NCBI RefSeq assembly: GCF_963662735.1 | Contig: NZ_OY759744.1 | Coordinates: forward strand, 868,001-932,000 | Reading direction: 5' to 3' | From: an uncultured Methanoregula sp. | Lineage (GTDB): Archaea > Halobacteriota > Methanomicrobia > Methanomicrobiales > Methanospirillaceae | DNA length: 64,000 nt | Shown: in pieces, positions 35,444 to 44,792 of the stretch | Position numbering within the stretch: the first letter of the stretch is position 1 | How the letters are laid out: each line of letters opens with the position of its first letter | The notes under the pieces: generated by a model | Told to the model about the DNA's origin: nothing | The model's database searches: none | Seen by the model: only the letters and a program-made list of their open reading frames with translations | Made by a program: the position numbers and the translations under genes

Positions 35444-36121
35444 ATGGACCCGATTGTATTTTTCACCCAGATTCTTGCACCGGCCCTCTGGCAGGGGCTC
35501 ATCATCACGGTTGCCCTGGTTGCAGTCACTGCACCGTTCGGGCTCCTGCTCGGGACCGGCATCGCGCTCGGGCGGCAATACGGGGGAAGAGCGCTGTCGG
35601 CATCCTGTGCCGGGTATATTATATTCTTCAAAGGCTGCCCTCTCCTTCTTCTTCTCTTCATGATCTACTTCGGCCTGCCCACAATCGGCCTCACCCTGCC
35701 TGCATTCACCGCCGCAGTTCTCGGTTTTGTTCTCTGCAATGCAGCCTATAACTCCGAGTATATCCGGGGTGCAGTTTTATCGATAAAAGACGGTCAGATG
35801 ACCGCGGCCCTTGCGCTCGGCATGACCCGGGCCCAGGCCATCCGGTCCATCATCCTGCCGCAGGCCATGCGGCGGGCGATCCCGGGGCTCTCGAACGAGT
35901 TCATCTACCTGATCAAGTACTCCTCGCTTGCCTACATGATCACGGTGATCGAACTATCAGGGGCAGCCAAGATCGTTGCTACCAAGTATTTCATGTACAA
36001 CGAGTCGTTCATTGCCCTCGGCATCGTCTACCTGGCCCTGGTCACCCTGACAACCTATGCTGTGCACCTGCTGGAAAAAAGGGTGGCAGTTCCGGGAATG
36101 AGCGGGAAGAACCCGGCGTAA
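35444..36121 (+). CDS. Polar amino acid ABC transporter permease 2
   Basis: The 225-residue permease is a HisQ-like partner of permease 1. Its EAA loop is DGQMTAALALGMTRAQAIRS followed by I-I-L-P-Q-A-M-R-R-A-I-P-G. N-S-E-Y-I-R-G-A-V mirrors Q-S-Q-I-F-R-G-G-I in the first. Five transmembrane segments are visible. Two permeases flanking the ATPase form a heterodimeric importer. The gene ends 30 bp before the end of the oppositely oriented binding-protein gene. Confidence 0.9.
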   Translation: MDPIVFFTQILAPALWQGLIITVALVAVTAPFGLLLGTGIALGRQYGGRALSASCAGYIIFFKGCPLLLLLFMIYFGLPTIGLTLPAFTAAVLGFVLCNAAYNSEYIRGAVLSIKDGQMTAALALGMTRAQAIRSIILPQAMRRAIPGLSNEFIYLIKYSSLAYMITVIELSGAAKIVATKYFMYNESFIALGIVYLALVTLTTYAVHLLEKRVAVPGMSGKNPA

Positions 36122-36151
36122 AAAAGGGGAAAAAATGAGAGGGATTGGTCC

Positions 36152-37009
36152 CTATTTCATCTTGTATCTGGTGATGAGTTCCTGCCAGTAGGGATCGGCC
36201 TGCAGCTGGGTGAGCCCGTCATTCATGACGGCAAGGAGTTCGGGGTTTGACTTGCGGACAGCAACACCATACTCTTCCTTGGTGGGGATGTTCCCGATTG
36301 TCCTGACTGGTTTGCCCGCGATCATGGTTTTGAGGATATGGTCGTCATACATCACCGCGTCTATCCGTCCCGCAACAAGATCGTCGAGAGCAAGTGGTGT
36401 GTTGGCATAGAGTTTCAGCTGGTCCTGCGGCATCTTGTTTGTGGAGATAAGGTTCTTGTCCACCCATATGGCGGCGGTACAGCCACTCTGGGCGCCGATG
36501 ATGGCTTTTCCTGCCTTCACATCATCGATGGTGATCTTCGAATCGTTCCTTGCAACAACGTCCTGGTTCACTACCCAGTACGGGGAGCTGAAGTTGACCT
36601 GTTCGGCCCGCTCCGGGGTAATGGTCATGCCGGAGTAGATGAGGTCGACCTTGCCTGCCTGGAGTGCGGGGATGATACCGTCCCAGGCGACCGGCTGGAA
36701 TTTCACGTCAAACCCTTTCTTCTGGGCAATCCACTTCATGGACTCCACGTCAAAGCCGGTGGGGTTGCCGCTTGAATCGAGGTAACTGAACGGTGTATAC
36801 TCGCCGTCGATTCCTACGACCAGGGTCTTTTTCTGGGTCGTGGACGGGACGGCCGAAGACGCCGGCGTGCTGTGGCTGTCCTGACCCGGCTGGGCGGAGA
36901 CTGCCGGGGATGTGGAAGTCTGCGAAGTGCCGGATGTGCAACCCGCTCCGGCGAGCATCAGGCCGAGCACTGCCAGGGCAATAATGGGGACAATGAGGGA
37001 TTGTTTCAT
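36152..37009 (-). CDS. Extracellular amino acid-binding lipoprotein
   Basis: The 285-residue family 3 binding protein has a signal segment ending in the lipobox A-G-A-G-C-T (Cys at about 24), then a Ser/Thr-rich linker. The two lobes carry V-V-G-I-D-G-E-Y-T-P-F-S-Y, G-F-D-V-E-S-M-K-W-I and D-L-I-Y-S-G-M-T-I-T-P-E-R-A-E-Q-V-N-F, the amino acid grip pattern. It is the only binding protein near the transporter, yet it lies on the other strand and converges with permease 2, so it has its own promoter. Confidence 0.92.
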   Translation of the reverse strand: MKQSLIVPIIALAVLGLMLAGAGCTSGTSQTSTSPAVSAQPGQDSHSTPASSAVPSTTQKKTLVVGIDGEYTPFSYLDSSGNPTGFDVESMKWIAQKKGFDVKFQPVAWDGIIPALQAGKVDLIYSGMTITPERAEQVNFSSPYWVVNQDVVARNDSKITIDDVKAGKAIIGAQSGCTAAIWVDKNLISTNKMPQDQLKLYANTPLALDDLVAGRIDAVMYDDHILKTMIAGKPVRTIGNIPTKEEYGVAVRKSNPELLAVMNDGLTQLQADPYWQELITRYKMK

Positions 37010-37112
37010 CCCTACTAGGTTTCAGCCCGGAAACAAAAGACCTTACGATAGGAAAGCAGGAACCACCGAATCAAAGGACGAGCCGGAAGTAAGCAGGAAA
37101 GAAAAAAAATAT

Positions 37113-39188
37113 TTAGATAAAGAGCGGCGCAAGCACGAGCGTTAAGGTAGCAAGGAGCTTGATGAGCACGTGGAGCGATGGGCCGGCGGTGTCCTTGAAC
37201 GGGTCGCCAACCGTGTCACCAATGACCGCTGCCTTGTGGGCTTCGCTCTTCTTGCCGCCATGGACACCGGTCTCGATGTATTTCTTGGCATTGTCCCAGG
37301 CACCGCCGCTGTTGTTGAGGATGAGTGCAAGGAGGATACCGGTGATGGTTGCTACCATGAGGAAACCGGCAAGGGCTTCGTGCTTCATGGTGACCCCGAT
37401 GATGATCGGGAACAGGATCACGAGAGCGCCCGGAAGGACCATGTTCTTCAGCGCACCCTGGGTCGTGATATCGATAACACGGGCGTAGTCTGGCTTCTTG
37501 GTCCCGGCCATGATAGCGGGGTCCTTGAACTGGATACGGACCTCTTCGATAACATATTGTGCGGTCTTGGAGACTGCACGGATGGCGAGGCTCGCAAAGA
37601 GGAAGACGAGCATTGCGCCGATGAGTGCCCCGACAAAAACCGGTATGGATGCGAGATTGACTACGGTAAATGCGGCCCCACCTTTTTCAACGAGCAGTTT
37701 CGAGATATCAGCCATATATGCATTGAAGAGGAGGAATACCGCGAGGGATGCGCTGCCGATGGCATATCCCTTGGTGAGCGCCTTGGTTGTGTTACCGGCT
37801 GCATCGAGTTTGTCCATACGGTGGCGGACTGCATCCGGTGCACCGCTCATCTCGACAATACCACCGGCGTTGTCAGCAATGGGCCCGAAGGTATCCATGG
37901 TGAGGACATAGGCACAGACCATCAGCATACCGATGGTTGCAACGGCAGTACCGTAGAGGCCGCCCTGGGGGACACCGGTCATGGTCCCGCACCAGTACGA
38001 GATTATGAGGGAAAGCCCGATTAGAACAGCTGGAACCGCGGTGGTTTCGAGACCGACCGAGAATCCCATGATGATGTTGGTTCCCGCGCCGGTCTCAGAG
38101 GCATCAGCAATATCCTTAACCGGCCGGTAGTGGTGGTCGGTATAGTAGAGGGTGACCCTGAGGAAGGCTACGGAAAGGGCAATACCCACGAAACCCGCAA
38201 GGACGAAATAGATCCAGTTGGGAACGAATGGGCTGAAGAGATAATAGACTCCGCCCGCGAGGAAGATTGCGGAGATGATGGCGGTGATATAGTATCCGCG
38301 GTTCATGGCGTCCATCGGGTCGGCACCATCGACACCCTTGACGGAAAGGATACCGATCATGCTTGCAAGGAGACCGAGCGAACACATGATGATCGGGAAG
38401 AGGATTCCGTTGACACCGAAGATCGGGAAGAGCGCGACACCGAGGATCATTGCACCGATATTCTCGGCAGCAGTGGACTCGAAGAGGTCAGCGCCACGGC
38501 CTGCACAGTCGCCGACGTTATCACCGACAAGGTCCGCAATCGTGGCCGGGTTCCGGACATCGTCTTCGGGGATACCGGCCTCGACCTTGCCGACAATGTC
38601 TGCACCGACATCAGCGGCTTTCGTATAGATACCGCCACCGAGCTGGGCGAAGAGTGCTACGAACGAGGCACCGAATGCGAACCCGATAATGACGAACGGG
38701 GTCGTTGTCGGGTCTGCACCGAGGGCGATGTAGGTCAGCGAGACACCGAGGAGCGACATCGAGGTGATGATCAGGCCGGAGATGGCCCCGCCGCGGAACG
38801 AGAAGTCAAGTGCCTTCCCGTCGCTGGTCTGGGCTGCGGCTGCTGTGCGGATGTTTGTCCTGACAGCAATCCACATGGCAACGACACCGGCAACTGCACT
38901 GCAGGCTGCACCAACGATGAATGCGGCTGCAATGGACAGGGCAAGCGACGCCTGACCGGTGAGTAAGTACACCGCATAGATCACCACGGCACACACGATG
39001 GCGAGCACGGCGATAGTCGAATACTGGCGCTTGATGAATGCTTCCGCACCCACCCGGATCGCATCGGCAACCTCGCGCATCTTGGGCGTACCCTCGTCCT
39101 GTGAGAGGAGGTTACGCGTCAGGATTGCTGCGAGACCCAGTGCGATGATACAGATCGCAATCACGAGTAATAATGTATTTTCGATCAT
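37113..39188 (-). CDS. hppA: K+-independent membrane H+-translocating pyrophosphatase
   Basis: The 691-residue, about 16-helix protein has the substrate loop A-D-V-G-A-D-I-V-G-K-V-E-A-G-I-P-E-D-D and D-N-V-G-D-C-A-G-R-G-A-D. The cation switch reads G-N-T-T-K-A-L-T-K-G-Y-A-I-G-S-A: Lys after N-T-T and Thr two residues later mark K+-independent enzymes, expected to pump protons. It hydrolyses cytoplasmic pyrophosphate to pump H+ outward. The ATG at 39188 has GGGAGGTCAAGG just upstream; the extension to 39338 is rejected. A structured leader of up to 200 nt may precede it. Confidence 0.95.
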   Translation of the reverse strand: MIENTLLLVIAICIIALGLAAILTRNLLSQDEGTPKMREVADAIRVGAEAFIKRQYSTIAVLAIVCAVVIYAVYLLTGQASLALSIAAAFIVGAACSAVAGVVAMWIAVRTNIRTAAAAQTSDGKALDFSFRGGAISGLIITSMSLLGVSLTYIALGADPTTTPFVIIGFAFGASFVALFAQLGGGIYTKAADVGADIVGKVEAGIPEDDVRNPATIADLVGDNVGDCAGRGADLFESTAAENIGAMILGVALFPIFGVNGILFPIIMCSLGLLASMIGILSVKGVDGADPMDAMNRGYYITAIISAIFLAGGVYYLFSPFVPNWIYFVLAGFVGIALSVAFLRVTLYYTDHHYRPVKDIADASETGAGTNIIMGFSVGLETTAVPAVLIGLSLIISYWCGTMTGVPQGGLYGTAVATIGMLMVCAYVLTMDTFGPIADNAGGIVEMSGAPDAVRHRMDKLDAAGNTTKALTKGYAIGSASLAVFLLFNAYMADISKLLVEKGGAAFTVVNLASIPVFVGALIGAMLVFLFASLAIRAVSKTAQYVIEEVRIQFKDPAIMAGTKKPDYARVIDITTQGALKNMVLPGALVILFPIIIGVTMKHEALAGFLMVATITGILLALILNNSGGAWDNAKKYIETGVHGGKKSEAHKAAVIGDTVGDPFKDTAGPSLHVLIKLLATLTLVLAPLFI

Positions 39189-39652
39189 TCCTTGACCTCC
39201 CTGCTGTACCGGAATCTGCCGGGCGATACCCGCACGCGGAGTGCCGGTTGCACGGCCGGACTGGACTTCCGGCACATCAGGTATGATAAGATTGGCATCG
39301 GCAGGAGACCTGTCCCGATGACTCCTGAGGATGTACAATGGCTCCGGGACCCACCCCGGAAAAATCCATATCCCACCCTAAGAGATCAATAGTGCATTCT
39401 TGAAACATTAAACTTTTATCTTTCTCGCGCCCCCGATCTCCTCCCCGACCCGGACAGCGAATGGTCATTACGGCAATTTTTTCCGCATTTTTTTGGTTTT
39501 TCTCCTCATATCCGAAGTTTTTTTCGATATTTTTGTTGTTTTTGTCAGGTTTATCACCGGTTTTCTGCATTTTGGTTTGAAATGAAGAATCGTGCACAAT
39601 TCAATATGATTAATAATGAAAAATTCGTATATTCAGAGAAGGAGGGTATCTG
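39189..39652. promoter_or_regulatory. Divergent control region between hppA and echA
   Basis: The 464-bp gap has no convincing gene. On the hppA side, an AAAGTTTAATG-like element near 39405 (minus strand) would give a leader of about 200 nt containing stems at 39296-39320 (CATCGG-CAGG/CCTG-CCGATG) and 39241-39275 (GTGCCGG/CCGGCAC with an inner GCCGGA/TCCGGC). A T-rich block at about 39475-39582 on the plus strand separates the two promoters. On the ech side, ATTAATAATGAAAAATTCG lies shortly before the GAAGGAGGG ribosome site. Confidence 0.4.
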
Positions 39653-41569
39653 GTGCAATTCGTACAGCTTCTGTTGTTTCTTATTCTGTTTCCGTTGATC
39701 GCGGCAGTGTTCATGCTCTGTATACGAAAAGAGATTGAACGCATCCTGATCGTGAAACTATCCGCACTGGCCATCGGTGTGGTAACATTGTATCTTCTCT
39801 TTACCACGTTTGACAAAGGGGCCCAGCTGGTCTCTGCGATTCCCGCCGAACCGGTGGGGCTCATTATGTTTGTTCTCGAGATACTGATCGCAGTATTCAT
39901 CCTGTATCTCGGTATCAGACACCGGAAATACCTGGTGGTAGGGCTTATTGTCGTCCAGTCCGTGATGATGATTTATTTCGAGGCCGTGTATGCCCATTCG
40001 GCAGGTGCAACATCCAACCTGTTCATCGATGAGCTCTCCAATATCCTTGCTCTCATCATCGGCATCATCGGCAGCCTCATCTGCGTGTACTCGCTTGGCT
40101 ACATGAAGTTCTTTCAGGAGCACCACCCCGAGATCAAAGACCGGCGCAATACGTTCTTCTGTATCCTGTTCGTCTTCCTGTCCGCAATGTTCGGGCTCGT
40201 CTTCTCCAACAATCTTCTCTGGGTCTATTTCTTCTGGGAAGTCACGACCCTCTGTTCGTTCCTGCTCATCGGGTACACGAAGACCGAAGAAGCAACCAAT
40301 AATGCATTCAACGCACTCTGGATGAACCTGCTCGGCGGTATCGCCTTTGCCGGTGCAATCCTGTACCTCTCATTGTCCGGAAGCAATGTCCTTGGTCTCG
40401 ACCAGCTTCTTGCATCCGGAAAAGTTGTCGCCCTCATCCCGGCTGCCCTGATCGGGTTCGCCGGGCTTACCAAGGCTGCCCAGCTCCCGTTCTCTTCGTG
40501 GCTTGTCGGGGCAATGGTGGCTCCGACCCCCGTCTCGGCGCTGCTCCACTCCAGCACCATGGTCAAGGCAGGTGTTTACATCATTGTCCGGCTTGCACCG
40601 GTCTTTCAGTCGACATTCACTGGTTATATGATTGCGCTTGTTGGGGGTCTCACCTTCCTGCTCGCCTCGGGAATTGCAGTCTCCCAGAGCAATGCCAAAA
40701 AGGTGCTTGCCTACTCAACGATCGCCAACCTCGGGCTTATCGTAGCCTGCGCCGGTATCGGGACCTACGAGGCGATCTGGGCCGCGATCCTCCTCATCGT
40801 CTTCCATGCGATCTCCAAGTCGCTCCTCTTCCTCTCGGTCGGAACGGTTGAGCACCGGATCAAGAGCCGCGAGATCGACGACATGAACGGCCTCATCGTC
40901 CGCATGCCGAAGATTGCCTCGATGATGGTGATTGGGATTGCCGGCATGTTCCTCCTGCCGTTTGGTATGCTCATATCCAAGTGGGCGGCGATTCGGGCGT
41001 TCATCGACGCACCGTATGGCTTCCTGTTCGTCATCATCCTGGCGTTCGGCAGCGCGATCACCCTCTTCTTCTGGGCCAAGTGGATGGGCAAGATCATCGC
41101 AGTTACGAGTGACAGCAATAACATAGAAGGGGAAGTGGACCGCAGCGAATGGGCGGCCCTCACCTCCCTTGCAGGCCTCTCGATCGTGACCACGCTCGTA
41201 TTCCCGGTACTCTCGACAAAACTCCTTGAGCCGTTCCTCCTCGCAAACTACGGCCACGTAGCCCAGCTCTCGCAGGATAATATCATCATCATGATCCTGA
41301 TGCTCGTCCTGCTGGTCCTGATGCCGCTCTCGATCCTGCTGCCGCACCGGAAACACCGGCACCTGGCGCCGTACATGGGTGGCAGGACAACTACGCACGA
41401 TATGCGGTTCTCGGGCTCCCTCGGGGTCCAGAAAAAGACGGTGCTCTCCAACTACTATCTCCATGACTGGTTCGGCGAAACGAAACTCCGGACCGCTGGT
41501 ATCTGGCTCTGCTCGGCCCTGATCGGCATCATGTTTGCAGCCGTCTTCGTGCGGGGGGTGATCCTGTGA
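39653..41569 (+). CDS. echA: Ech hydrogenase subunit A (antiporter-like)
   Basis: The 638-residue, about 16-helix protein is of the NuoL/MrpA type. Family marks include W-E-V-T-T-L-C-S-F-L-L-I-G-Y, L-T-K-A-A-Q-L-P-F-S-S-W-L, H-S-S-T-M-V-K-A-G-V-Y, and a long K/H-bearing proton path. It couples ferredoxin-linked hydrogen turnover to ion movement. The start is a GTG at 39653 with GAAGGAGGG about 8 nt upstream; echB overlaps its end by 4 bp. The six ech genes are one continuous operon. Confidence 0.93.
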   Translation: MQFVQLLLFLILFPLIAAVFMLCIRKEIERILIVKLSALAIGVVTLYLLFTTFDKGAQLVSAIPAEPVGLIMFVLEILIAVFILYLGIRHRKYLVVGLIVVQSVMMIYFEAVYAHSAGATSNLFIDELSNILALIIGIIGSLICVYSLGYMKFFQEHHPEIKDRRNTFFCILFVFLSAMFGLVFSNNLLWVYFFWEVTTLCSFLLIGYTKTEEATNNAFNALWMNLLGGIAFAGAILYLSLSGSNVLGLDQLLASGKVVALIPAALIGFAGLTKAAQLPFSSWLVGAMVAPTPVSALLHSSTMVKAGVYIIVRLAPVFQSTFTGYMIALVGGLTFLLASGIAVSQSNAKKVLAYSTIANLGLIVACAGIGTYEAIWAAILLIVFHAISKSLLFLSVGTVEHRIKSREIDDMNGLIVRMPKIASMMVIGIAGMFLLPFGMLISKWAAIRAFIDAPYGFLFVIILAFGSAITLFFWAKWMGKIIAVTSDSNNIEGEVDRSEWAALTSLAGLSIVTTLVFPVLSTKLLEPFLLANYGHVAQLSQDNIIIMILMLVLLVLMPLSILLPHRKHRHLAPYMGGRTTTHDMRFSGSLGVQKKTVLSNYYLHDWFGETKLRTAGIWLCSALIGIMFAAVFVRGVIL

Positions 41570-42426
41570 TGAATCTTCTCTGGGCAATCATCTTTGTACT
41601 CGTGGCCCCGGTCGTTGGCGGCCTTATTGCCGGTATCGACCGGAAGATCACCGCACACATGCAGGGCAGGGTGGGGCCGTCAATCTTCCAGCCGTTCTGG
41701 GATGTGGGCAAGCTCTTCGAGAAAGAGAATGCAGTCGTGAACGAGACACAGATCTTCTACGTGGTCTGTTACATTGTCTTCATGGCTTTCACGGGGGCTC
41801 TCTTCTTCGCGGGTGGCGACCTCCTGCTCGTGATCTTTGCACTCACGCTCGCCCAGGTATTTCTCGTGCTGGGCGCCTTCGCCGCCAACTCACCGTACAG
41901 CTACGTGGGGGCGGAACGCGAGCTTCTTCAGATCATGGCCTATGAGCCAATGGTGATCCTGACGGCAGTCGGGATGTTCGTTGTCACCAGGAGCTTCAAT
42001 GTTGCGGATATCGCTGCAAGCACAACACCGGTCGTGCTCCTGATCCCGGGCATCTTCCTCGGCTTTTTGTATGTCCTCACCATCAAGCTCCGCAAGTCTC
42101 CGTTCGATATATCAACGTCGCACCATGCCCACCAGGAGATTGTCAAAGGTGTAACCACTGAGTTCTCCGGGCCATCGCTGGGTCTCATCGAGATAACCCA
42201 CTGGTACGAGACAGTTTTCCTCCTTGGCTTTGTCTGGCTCTTCTTCGGGTTCAACCCGGTAATTGCAGTCATCGCGGTTATCGTGGTCTACCTGCTTGAG
42301 ATCCTTATCGATAACACCAATGCCCGTGTCAAGTGGCAGCTGGCCGTGAAGAGCTCGTGGCTGATTGCTGCTGTTATGGGAGTGGTCAACCTGGCCGCTC
42401 TCTACTTCCTTGCAGGAGGTGTATGA
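41566..42426 (+). CDS. echB: Ech hydrogenase subunit B (NuoH-like)
   Basis: The 286-residue protein has about eight transmembrane helices. Characteristic stretches are M-Q-G-R-V-G-P-S, A-E-R-E-L-L-Q-I-M-A-Y-E-P and K-S-P-F-D-I-S-T-S-H-H-A-H-Q-E. It is the membrane anchor next to the catalytic subunits, joining the hydrogenase module to the ion pump. Its stop overlaps the start of echC (ATGATG). Confidence 0.93.
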   Translation: MMNLLWAIIFVLVAPVVGGLIAGIDRKITAHMQGRVGPSIFQPFWDVGKLFEKENAVVNETQIFYVVCYIVFMAFTGALFFAGGDLLLVIFALTLAQVFLVLGAFAANSPYSYVGAERELLQIMAYEPMVILTAVGMFVVTRSFNVADIAASTTPVVLLIPGIFLGFLYVLTIKLRKSPFDISTSHHAHQEIVKGVTTEFSGPSLGLIEITHWYETVFLLGFVWLFFGFNPVIAVIAVIVVYLLEILIDNTNARVKWQLAVKSSWLIAAVMGVVNLAALYFLAGGV

Positions 42427-42917
42427 TGACGTACCTGGCCAAATCTCCCTGGATCATCCACTACGATGCATCGAGCTGCAATGGCTGTGACATCGAGATC
42501 CTTGCCTGTCTTACACCGATGTACGATGTCGAGCGGTTCGGCATCATCAATACCGGCAACCCCAAGCATGCAGATATCTTCGTGGTCACCGGCTCGATCA
42601 ATGAACAGAACCGGGAAATCGTTGAAAATATCTACAACCAGATGCCGGACCCGAAAGTCGTTGTCGCGGTCGGCATCTGCGCCACGTCGGGGGGCGTATT
42701 CCGGGAATGCTACAATGTCATGGGAGGAACCGACAAGGTGATCCCGGTGGACGTATATGTGCCCGGCTGCGCTGCCCGCCCCGAGTCGATCATCGACGGG
42801 ATCGTGAAAGCCCTGGGTATTCTTGAAGAGAAGCGGAAGAATATACCGGCACAGGGTTCCACGGTTCCCCACCATAAACCCCATACCAATGCCGATGCAC
42901 CAGGAGGAACACAATGA
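42423..42917 (+). CDS. echC: Ech hydrogenase subunit C (small subunit, NuoB-like)
   Basis: The 164-residue protein carries the proximal 4Fe-4S ligands: C-N-G-C-D-I-E near residue 21, V-G-I-C-A-T-S-G-G at about 86 and V-P-G-C-A-A-R-P-E-S near 120. It passes electrons between the NiFe site in EchE and the ferredoxin subunit EchF. Two ATGs at 42423 and 42426 fit; upstream sequence inside echB is rejected. The C-terminal tail is charged and proline-rich. echD overlaps by 4 bp. Confidence 0.94.
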   Translation: MMTYLAKSPWIIHYDASSCNGCDIEILACLTPMYDVERFGIINTGNPKHADIFVVTGSINEQNREIVENIYNQMPDPKVVVAVGICATSGGVFRECYNVMGGTDKVIPVDVYVPGCAARPESIIDGIVKALGILEEKRKNIPAQGSTVPHHKPHTNADAPGGTQ

Positions 42918-43291
42918 TGGAATTACAGACGATAACCCCGATCAGTGTCGGGGAGGTCGTGCCCAAAGCGGAACAGGCAAAAAAAGATGGCTGCCGCCTC
43001 GTCCAGATCGGGTGCACGAAGATCGGTGATGACTTCGAGATCATCTACGTGTACGACAAAGCCTACAAGCTCGCCAGTTACCGCGTCACCGTGAAACAGG
43101 ATGACGAGATCCCCAGCATCAGCGGGGTCTACTGGGGGGCCTTCGTGTACGAGAACGAGATCCACGACCTGTACGGCATTCACGTGAAGGGGATCAACAT
43201 CGATTTCAAGGGCACGTTCTACAAGACCGCGGTCAAACATCCTTTCAGCGTGACCATAACGAAGGAGGACGACGCATGTCAAAACAAATAA
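42914..43291 (+). CDS. echD: Ech hydrogenase subunit D (NuoC-like)
   Basis: The 125-residue protein has a late Y-W-G-A-F-V-Y-E-N-E-I-H-D-L-Y-G-I, the conserved NuoC/EchD sequence that helps hold EchE. It is soluble and lacks cofactor ligands. It starts with the ATG overlapping the echC stop and overlaps echE by 16 bp. Confidence 0.92.
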   Translation: MMELQTITPISVGEVVPKAEQAKKDGCRLVQIGCTKIGDDFEIIYVYDKAYKLASYRVTVKQDDEIPSISGVYWGAFVYENEIHDLYGIHVKGINIDFKGTFYKTAVKHPFSVTITKEDDACQNK

Positions 43292-44355
43292 CCATCCCGT
43301 TCGGCCCGCAGCACCCGGTGCTCCCCGAGCCTCTCCATCTCGACCTAGTTCTCGAAGACGAGAAGGTCGTGGATGTCATCCCGACCATCGGGTACGTCCA
43401 CCGCGGTCTTGAGAAACTTGTGGAGAAACGGGAGTATACCGAGTACGTGTATATCGCTGAACGGATCTGTGGTATCTGCAGTCACATCCACGGCCAGACC
43501 TATGTGCAGGGTATCGAACAGATCATGGGACTCGAGATCCCCGAACGGGCCCAGTACCTCAGGACCATATGGTCTGAATATTCAAGGATGCACTCGCACC
43601 TGCTCTGGCTGGGACTTTTTGCTGACAGTATGGGCTTTGAGAGCGTGTTTATGAACGCATGGCGGCTTCGTGAGCATATCCTCGATGATCTCGAAGCGAC
43701 CACGGGTGGCCGCGTCATCCAGGGTGTCTGCAAGGTTGGCGGTGTCCGGAAGGATATCGCTCCTGAGAAACTGGACGAGATGGTGAAAGGGCTCAAGGGT
43801 ATTGAGCACGAGATCCAGGATCTCACGAATGTATTCCTGCATGACAGTTCAATGAAGCACCGGCTCTGCGGGGTCGGCGTGCTCAGCAAAGAGGATGCCT
43901 ATTACCTCGGTGCGGTAGGCCCGTCAGGAAGAGGCAGCGGTCTTGCGATTGATATCCGCGAAACCGGCTATGCTGCCTACGGGAAGATCAACTTCAAACC
44001 GGTTGTCGAGCATGACGGGGATTGCTATGCCCGCTGTGCTGTGCGTGCAAAGGAAATGTTCACCTCGATCGATATCATCGAACAGTGTGCAAGGAAGATT
44101 CCTGATGGGCCGGTTGACATGAAAGTCACCGGTGCACCGGATGGTGAATTCTTTGCACGGGCCGAACAGCCCCGGGGCGAGGTCATCCACTACATCAAGG
44201 GGAATGGCAAGAAGAACCTTGTCCGGCACCGGGTGCGGACACCCACCTTCACGAACATCCCTCCCCTTGTCACGCTCTTGAAAGGGTGCGAACTTGCTGA
44301 TGTGCCGGTGATTGTCCTGAGCATCGATCCCTGCATCGGCTGTGCGGAGAGGTGA
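43276..44355 (+). CDS. echE: Ech hydrogenase subunit E (NiFe large subunit, NuoD-like)
   Basis: At 359 residues it has the size of EchE. The N-terminal NiFe ligands are in R-I-C-G-I-C-S-H-I-H-G near residue 62, and the C-terminal pair is S-I-D-P-C-I-G-C-A-E-R. All four active-site cysteines are therefore present, so this is a true hydrogenase, not a Fpo/NuoD homologue. There is no long C-terminal peptide after C-x-x-C, as is normal for Ech, so no maturation protease cut is implied. Confidence 0.95.
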   Translation: MSKQITIPFGPQHPVLPEPLHLDLVLEDEKVVDVIPTIGYVHRGLEKLVEKREYTEYVYIAERICGICSHIHGQTYVQGIEQIMGLEIPERAQYLRTIWSEYSRMHSHLLWLGLFADSMGFESVFMNAWRLREHILDDLEATTGGRVIQGVCKVGGVRKDIAPEKLDEMVKGLKGIEHEIQDLTNVFLHDSSMKHRLCGVGVLSKEDAYYLGAVGPSGRGSGLAIDIRETGYAAYGKINFKPVVEHDGDCYARCAVRAKEMFTSIDIIEQCARKIPDGPVDMKVTGAPDGEFFARAEQPRGEVIHYIKGNGKKNLVRHRVRTPTFTNIPPLVTLLKGCELADVPVIVLSIDPCIGCAER

Positions 44356-44362
44356 GGCGACG

Positions 44363-44767
44363 ATGACATTTTTTGAGATGACAAAAACCGTGTTAAAAAG
44401 TGTACTCTCCCGTCCGGCGACCCTGATGTACCCGGCAAAGCCGGCCAAGAAGACCGCCAACACCCGTGGCCACGTGAAGATCAACCCGGATGGGTGCATA
44501 ACGTGCCGGTCCTGCCAGCGCAAGTGCCCGACGCAGGCAATCTGCGTTGAGGTAAAGGAAAAGACCTGGCAGATCGACCAGATGCGCTGTGTCGTCTGTG
44601 CCGTGTGCGTGGACGTGTGCCCCACGAAATGCCTTACCATGGACAACCAGTACCGCCCGGCCATGACGGCACGGGGCGGACTTGAGAAGTTCACGGTTGC
44701 CGGGCCAAAGAAGAAGGAGCCGGCGGCACCCGCACCTGCGGATGGGGCAAAGCCGGCAAAGGAATAA
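44363..44767 (+). CDS. echF: Ech hydrogenase subunit F (two 4Fe-4S ferredoxin)
   Basis: The 134-residue protein has an N-terminal amphipathic segment, then C-I-T-C-R-S-C-Q-R-K-C-P near residue 45 and C-V-V-C-A-V-C-V-D-V-C-P near 75, the two cluster motifs. The C-terminal 30 residues are lysine-, proline- and alanine-rich and unlike most EchF. It receives electrons from soluble ferredoxin. The ATG at 44363 follows GGTGAGG and the preceding frame from 44342 overlaps echE. Confidence 0.92.
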   Translation: MTFFEMTKTVLKSVLSRPATLMYPAKPAKKTANTRGHVKINPDGCITCRSCQRKCPTQAICVEVKEKTWQIDQMRCVVCAVCVDVCPTKCLTMDNQYRPAMTARGGLEKFTVAGPKKKEPAAPAPADGAKPAKE

Positions 44768-44792
44768 TTCCGGAACCTGCCAAAGCCGCGGA

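Noticed and set aside
39277..39597. 106-residue minus-strand ORF upstream of hppA
   Set aside because: Low-complexity lysine/asparagine-rich start comes from the T-rich block; it would cover the probable hppA promoter.
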